DNA of 31,529 nt, from NCBI GenBank assembly GCA_036399715.1, contig DASWMO010000348.1, positions 1-31,529 of the forward strand, written 5' to 3'. This DNA comes from DASVSE01 sp036399715. GTDB lineage: Bacteria; Bacteroidota; Rhodothermia; Rhodothermales; Rubricoccaceae. Shown here one piece after another: positions 29,628 to 31,529 of this stretch; within the stretch, counting starts at the first letter, position 1, and every line of letters starts with the position of its first letter. The notes below the pieces were generated by a model. The model did not search any database, was not told where the DNA came from, and was given only the letters and a program-made list of their open reading frames with translations. Made by a program: the position numbers and the translations under genes.

Positions 29628-30330
29628 AGATAGTCAGAAAGTTGATTACCAATGGACAGGCCCGAGCGAGGTGTAGGCGCGGCTAGCGAACCAGCCTCTC
29701 GGTCCATGGCTGCATGCGAGCGTACTCCTCTGGGCTCCCAATGCTAGTTTGACAGATGGAAAAGCGGGGTGATGATACGTGCCCACAGGGGGCATTGCAG
29801 GTACGCCGTCAGGCTGTCTGAAATGTCATCAAGGGAGTCGGGCCTGTCGAGTCGCTCCCCTACGACGCCTCGGATTAGGGGTAGCGAACAGACTGGTTGC
29901 GGGCCCAACTTACAGTCCTGTTATCTAATCATTCACAAAAGTGTCCTCGAACTTCGTGAGGGGCAGTGTGAGGCTCGCATGAGGGCAATTGAGGCCATTG
30001 AGGCCGATCCGAGATGGCCATGAGCGCCCTATCTACCCAACGTTACCCAACGTTTAGGGGTCATGTTGTGGGGGGCATCATGGAGGGGGTGCAGAAGTCC
30101 TGACCTGTCTCTGTGTCTCACGCGCGCAGGTGGGACCACAACGAGGCGTCGCACTCAGCGAGGGGGTGGGGCCACTTGGGGGTAGCCGTGAAAGCCCAGC
30201 CCCGAGGGTGTCTATATGGGGTTCAGGTCTGTCTGCCCAATCAAGGGCCAGGTCAAAAAGCAAAAACAACCCTCGGGACAACCCTGCCCTGTCTCCCCAT
30301 GCTCTCATTCATGGACTCATTCCCGGCCTC
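29628..30330. other. 703-bp stretch without a supported gene
   Basis: Frames here (e.g. 29769-30023) are short and weakly protein-like. The stretch contains a 10-bp tandem repeat TACCCAACGT x2 (30034-30053), a shorter GAGGCC-containing direct repeat near 29991-30004, and an A-rich segment with CCCTCGGGACAACCC near 30250-30290 that could be the weak terminator of the minus-strand helicase gene. Composition is more AT-rich than in the coding regions. Confidence 0.4.
30034..30053. repeat. Tandem 10-bp direct repeat TACCCAACGT x2
   Basis: Two exact, adjacent copies of a 10-mer in a non-coding stretch downstream of a RepA-type helicase gene. Spacing of one helical turn is what iteron-like or repressor sites show, but two copies alone are weak evidence. 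Confidence 0.4.
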
Positions 30331-31371
30331 TCACGGAGGTGAACGGTCGGGGGAGGGAGGAGTCCCCGTCCCCTCGGAAGCCGTCACCACCGGGAGCTCT
30401 AGCGAGTACGTGTTATCCCCGTGCTTGACAACTCGGCCTTTCAGTGCCGAGAGGCGGTTCCGGACCGTCCCCCGCCTCAAGTCCCGGTCGGCCATGAGCG
30501 CCGAGAGGTGGACCGGCGCGCCAGCCTCGGCATAGAGCCGGGCGAGTGCGAGGAAGGTCTGCTCATGTGCCGGCGCATGCTCCCCGGCGCCGTCAAGGGA
30601 CTCGTGCCCAACCTCTACCTTCTCGAAGACAACCTCGGGCCGGCCTGCCTCGTCAGCACCATGTCGGGCGAGGAAGTGTACCGGTGTTGAGGCCGGCCCG
30701 AAGTTGGACTTATCCGGATGGAGCGTGAGGGCGTCCCCAGCCGGGACGAGGTTGAACGTAGACCGAGCCATGGCCCGCTTCATGCCACTCCCGAAGATGG
30801 ACGCCGACGACTGATTGCCGGCCGCGGCCGCCTTCGTGATGTGGTCGATGCAGAGCGAGGTCCCCCACGCTTCGACGGTCCGCATGACTGGGACGACGTC
30901 GCGTTGTTCTTTCGCGTCCCCGACGGCCCCTAGCGTCAGGCTGTCCAGGATAGTCAGCCCGACTGCGTGTTCTTCAATGTCTGCGAGGACGACGGCCTGC
31001 GCCTCATCGGTCCCGATGGCGGCGAGCGGACGGAGGTAGAACAGGTTGTCCGGCGGACGATCGAGCCCCATTCCCCGGGCAACAGCGTAGGCTCGCCGGG
31101 CCGTCTCTTCCTGGTCGAGCTCGCGGTCGACCCAGAGTACCGAGGCACTCCTGACGTCGCGTCCTAGAAACGGGCGACCCGTGCAAACGCAGAGGGCAAG
31201 GCAGAGGGCGACGTAAGACTTGCCGAGCCCGGAGTGCCCGGCGAGGATCGATGGGGCCCCCTCCGGGACGAGTCCCGCGACACGCCACTCGCGCGGCGGA
31301 GGCTCAGGGAGCGTCCCAACGGAGACGGCTCTAACGGTCTCCCGACCGTTCACTCCCGTTCCTTGCCTCAT
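30331..31371 (-). CDS. RepA-like RecA-fold helicase/ATPase (AAA_25) of a mobile element
   Basis: 346 residues from ATG 31371. Walker A is AGHSGLGKS (44-52), then ASVLWVDRELD (76-86), Walker B LTILDSLT (139-146, D143), and the sensor-like LCIDHITKA (173-181). A C-terminal winged-helix-like segment follows (HLSALMADRDLRRGTVRNRL). This is the RepA/KaiC-like helicase family used by plasmids and integrative elements. It is shorter than, and lacks the Toprim-like part of, the helicase at 8727, so it belongs to a different lineage. ATG 31371 overlaps the stop of a short upstream ORF (ATGA), which supports it over the open frame to 31443. Confidence 0.8.
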   Translation of the reverse strand: MRQGTGVNGRETVRAVSVGTLPEPPPREWRVAGLVPEGAPSILAGHSGLGKSYVALCLALCVCTGRPFLGRDVRSASVLWVDRELDQEETARRAYAVARGMGLDRPPDNLFYLRPLAAIGTDEAQAVVLADIEEHAVGLTILDSLTLGAVGDAKEQRDVVPVMRTVEAWGTSLCIDHITKAAAAGNQSSASIFGSGMKRAMARSTFNLVPAGDALTLHPDKSNFGPASTPVHFLARHGADEAGRPEVVFEKVEVGHESLDGAGEHAPAHEQTFLALARLYAEAGAPVHLSALMADRDLRRGTVRNRLSALKGRVVKHGDNTYSLELPVVTASEGTGTPPSPDRSPP

Positions 31372-31505
31372 AGAGTAACGGGAGCGGGAATGAATGAGCC
31401 GGTGGCCCATCCCTTGCTCAACCTCTGGGCCGGGAAGGGGCACACCACGGGCGCGCAGTGCCCCAGCGCGTAGTTCGTCAGGGGTGGGAGGGTAAAGGCC
31501 CCCAT
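31368..31505 (-). CDS. Small leader ORF (45 aa) coupled to the helicase gene
   Basis: Minus-strand ATG at 31505 begins MGAFTLPPLTNYALG and ends FIPAPVTL with TGA at 31368-31370, overlapping the helicase ATG as ATGA. It holds two Cys (HCAPVVC). Translation of the leader would couple to the helicase. No family is recognised. Because it is short, it could be regulatory rather than a working protein. Confidence 0.45.
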   Translation of the reverse strand: MGAFTLPPLTNYALGHCAPVVCPFPAQRLSKGWATGSFIPAPVTL

Positions 31506-31529
31506 GCTGAAAAGGATTGGGGCCGTCCG

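Noticed and set aside
29769..30023. 84-codon plus-strand frame
   Set aside because: Mixed composition, no initiation context, no motif; overlaps short direct repeats. Not supported as a gene.
1..31529. CRISPR arrays or rRNA genes
   Set aside because: No regularly spaced identical repeats of 20-40 nt and no conserved rRNA segments were seen; the regular repeats at 23600-24600 are coding propeller repeats.

Overview
The window comes from a high-GC bacterium, most likely of the Rhodothermota (Rubrivirga/Rubricoccus-like, formerly placed in Bacteroidetes). Three things point there. Secreted proteins end in type-A type IX secretion (T9SS) sorting domains with the terminal motif LVVAR. TAnnTTTG-like -7 promoter elements precede both tRNA genes. 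Codons are strongly GC-biased, and many genes start with GTG. The lineage is inferred; no rRNA or ribosomal protein gene is present to confirm it.

Positions 1-6600 are a loose, partly decayed accessory region. It holds the tail of one gene, a stand-alone response-regulator receiver divergent from a HisKA_3 sensor kinase, several small hypothetical genes (one single-pass membrane protein, one HEPN-like protein), two pairs of diverged dispersed repeats, a perfect 18-bp-stem hairpin, a badly frameshifted gene remnant, a multi-pass membrane protein and an XRE regulator.

Positions 6840-15800 look like one or two integrated mobile elements. A minus-strand pair (a DUF932 phage/plasmid protein and a small protein) ends in a strong terminator. 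A tightly packed plus-strand operon follows: a Toprim-like/RecA-fold helicase fusion, an unknown coiled-coil protein, an archaeo-eukaryotic-type primase, a small excisionase-like protein and a tyrosine recombinase. The operon stops at a terminator beside the 3' end of tRNA-Asn(GTT). This looks like a compact integrative replicon or satellite with no structural genes. The integrase appears to lack the first catalytic arginine. A second RepA-like helicase with a coupled 45-codon leader ORF lies at the right edge (30331-31505) and suggests another element there.

Positions 16057-20793 are an ordinary chromosomal molybdenum-cofactor operon (moeA, moaA, moaC, a mobA-moaD fusion, moaE, a TauE/SafE permease) in which most junctions overlap. 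A convergent secreted M1-family metallopeptidase follows, then tRNA-Leu(CAG) with its terminator.

Positions 23200-29630 encode exported proteins: a seven-repeat beta-propeller with a T9SS tail that is frameshifted at a G7 tract, two orphan T9SS-tail remnants flanking it, an intact FG-GAP-like protein with about 14 repeats (two propellers' worth), and two translationally coupled paralogous secreted proteins of unknown function.
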